Source of the DNA: Acidobacteria bacterium AH-259-G07
Lineage (GTDB): Bacteria > Acidobacteriota > UBA6911 > RPQK01 > JADFOI01
Direction of reading: 5' to 3'
Assembly (NCBI GenBank): GCA_027717925.1
Contig: JALLON010000034.1
Span: 1 to 14,377, forward strand
Length of the DNA: 14,377 nucleotides
In this document: positions 13,941 to 14,377 of the stretch, piece after piece
How positions within the stretch are numbered: the first letter of the stretch is position 1
How the letters are laid out: each line of letters begins with the position of its first letter
The notes under the pieces: generated by a model
The model's database searches: none
What the model was told of the DNA's origin: nothing
What the model saw: the letters and a program-made list of their open reading frames with translations, nothing else
Made by a program: the position numbers and the translations under genes

Positions 13941-13986
13941 ATGGGGCCGTGTCTTTAAAATTTAAATTTTAAAGACACGGCCCCAT
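13941..13986. repeat. 46-bp perfect palindrome without spacer
   Basis: The sequence is identical to its own reverse complement from 13941 to 13986, centred between 13963 and 13964. The outer part is ATGGGGCCGTGTC, the centre AAAATTTAAATTTT. It fills almost the whole gap between the FmdB-like stop and the NusG-like start. In the direction of those two genes no T-run follows, so it is not a standard terminator. Like the hairpin at 5679-5740 it has G4/C4 ends and an A/T centre. Confidence 0.92.
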
Positions 13987-13992
13987 TTTCCC

Positions 13993-14373
13993 CTAAAACA
14001 GATTGTCTGTGTCGGCTTCCCCTCCGTTCGAGCCCAACGAACTTTCGATCGATTCGGGATCCTCTCCTGCTTCAAGCCGGTCCACCATCTCGTTGAACTC
14101 CGGACCCAGATCCTCCCCTACTTCGCTCCCCAGTTTCTTCATCATACGGGCCATTGATTTGGGATCGTTTTCGTCGAAATCGCCCCACTTGGACGGGTCG
14201 GCCATGCTCTCCAGGCGACTCTCCTCAGATCGAAGCGTGGAAACCCGGGAGATCAGCTGCTCCAGCTTTGAACTCCCACAGCGGCACCGAGTGCCATCGG
14301 CATCGGAGATCCGCCAGAAAAAACGGGAAAAGCGTCGCCCACAATCTTGACAAAGGTATTCGTAGACCGGCAT
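13993..14373 (-). CDS. FmdB-like zinc-ribbon protein
   Basis: 126-residue small protein with an N-terminal zinc ribbon and an acidic tail. It opens MPVYEYLCQDCGRRFSRFFW, the FmdB-family start, with C8 and C11. The second ligand pair is TRCRCGSSKLEQLIS: C30 and C32, spaced CxC instead of the usual CPxCGS, one residue shorter. After residue 45 there is a helical, acidic region (ADPSKWGDFDENDPKSMARM, then GEDLGPEFNEMVDRLEAGED) seen in many environmental FmdB homologs. Function is unknown; early members were described as putative regulators of amidase/formamidase genes. It lies upstream of the NusG-like gene in the same direction, separated by the 46-bp palindrome. Confidence 0.8.
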   Translation of the reverse strand: MPVYEYLCQDCGRRFSRFFWRISDADGTRCRCGSSKLEQLISRVSTLRSEESRLESMADPSKWGDFDENDPKSMARMMKKLGSEVGEDLGPEFNEMVDRLEAGEDPESIESSLGSNGGEADTDNLF

Positions 14374-14377
14374 ACAT

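Noticed and set aside
13922..13942. NusG-like start at ATG 13942
   Set aside because: This ATG is part of the perfect palindrome; the internal ATG at 13921 gives a family-like N-terminus with a GGGAA upstream.
13941..13986. Palindrome as a standard intrinsic terminator of the FmdB-like gene
   Set aside because: On the minus strand no T-run follows the stem; the ATTTT on the other side would serve plus-strand transcription, where no gene ends.

Overview
The window is a mid-GC bacterial chromosome segment dominated by housekeeping genes. No phage, plasmid, CRISPR or rRNA/tRNA signal was seen. The gene set (AsnRS, FolD, TrpA, chorismate mutase, type I-beta DAHP synthase, IMP dehydrogenase, SecA with a C-terminal zinc motif, a specialised NusG paralog, an FmdB-type zinc ribbon) and the density of palindromic repeats suggest an environmental Gram-negative-type bacterium. 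Acidobacteriota or a neighbouring phylum is possible, but this is a low-confidence guess from gene content alone.

Layout. 1-1225: 3' part of asnS (+). 1467-2441: folD (+). 2537-3505: secreted seven-bladed YVTN propeller (+). 5635-3705: a two-gene surface-polysaccharide/lipid operon on the minus strand (LPG-synthase/YbhN-type membrane protein, then a UDP-glucuronate 4-epimerase-like enzyme, ATGA overlap). 5787-6560: trpA (+), followed by a terminator. 6855-8327: chorismate mutase and DAHP synthase (+), the entry and branch steps of aromatic amino-acid synthesis. 9995-8535: guaB (-). 10415-10017: GxxExxY-family protein (-) inside a repeat-bounded cassette. 10514-13198: secA (+). 13921-13415: NusG-like antiterminator (-). 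14373-13993: FmdB-like zinc ribbon (-).

The unusual part is between the genes. Four copies of a roughly 200-bp element occur at 1226-1431, 3485-3711, 8321-8534 and 13200-13414. Each has a nearly invariant 94-96 nt core flanked by inverted arrays of 7-bp units of the type CAGAATT/CAGAATC/CAGAAGT, with outer units of the type CAGCTGA/CAACTGA. At seven gene 3' ends the heptad array starts at, or contains, the stop codon. The diverged third copy carries changes that preserve or extend two core stems. A second, unrelated heptad family (GTTnnAG) runs through the end of folD, and an octamer array (ACGAAAGC) runs through the end of the chorismate mutase gene; both have added low-complexity C-terminal tails. 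Three further palindromic elements (5679-5740, 6753-6835, 13941-13986) fill other intergenic gaps. The window therefore looks like ordinary core metabolism whose gene ends are colonised by several families of short inverted repeats; the four-copy element is the best candidate for something undescribed.
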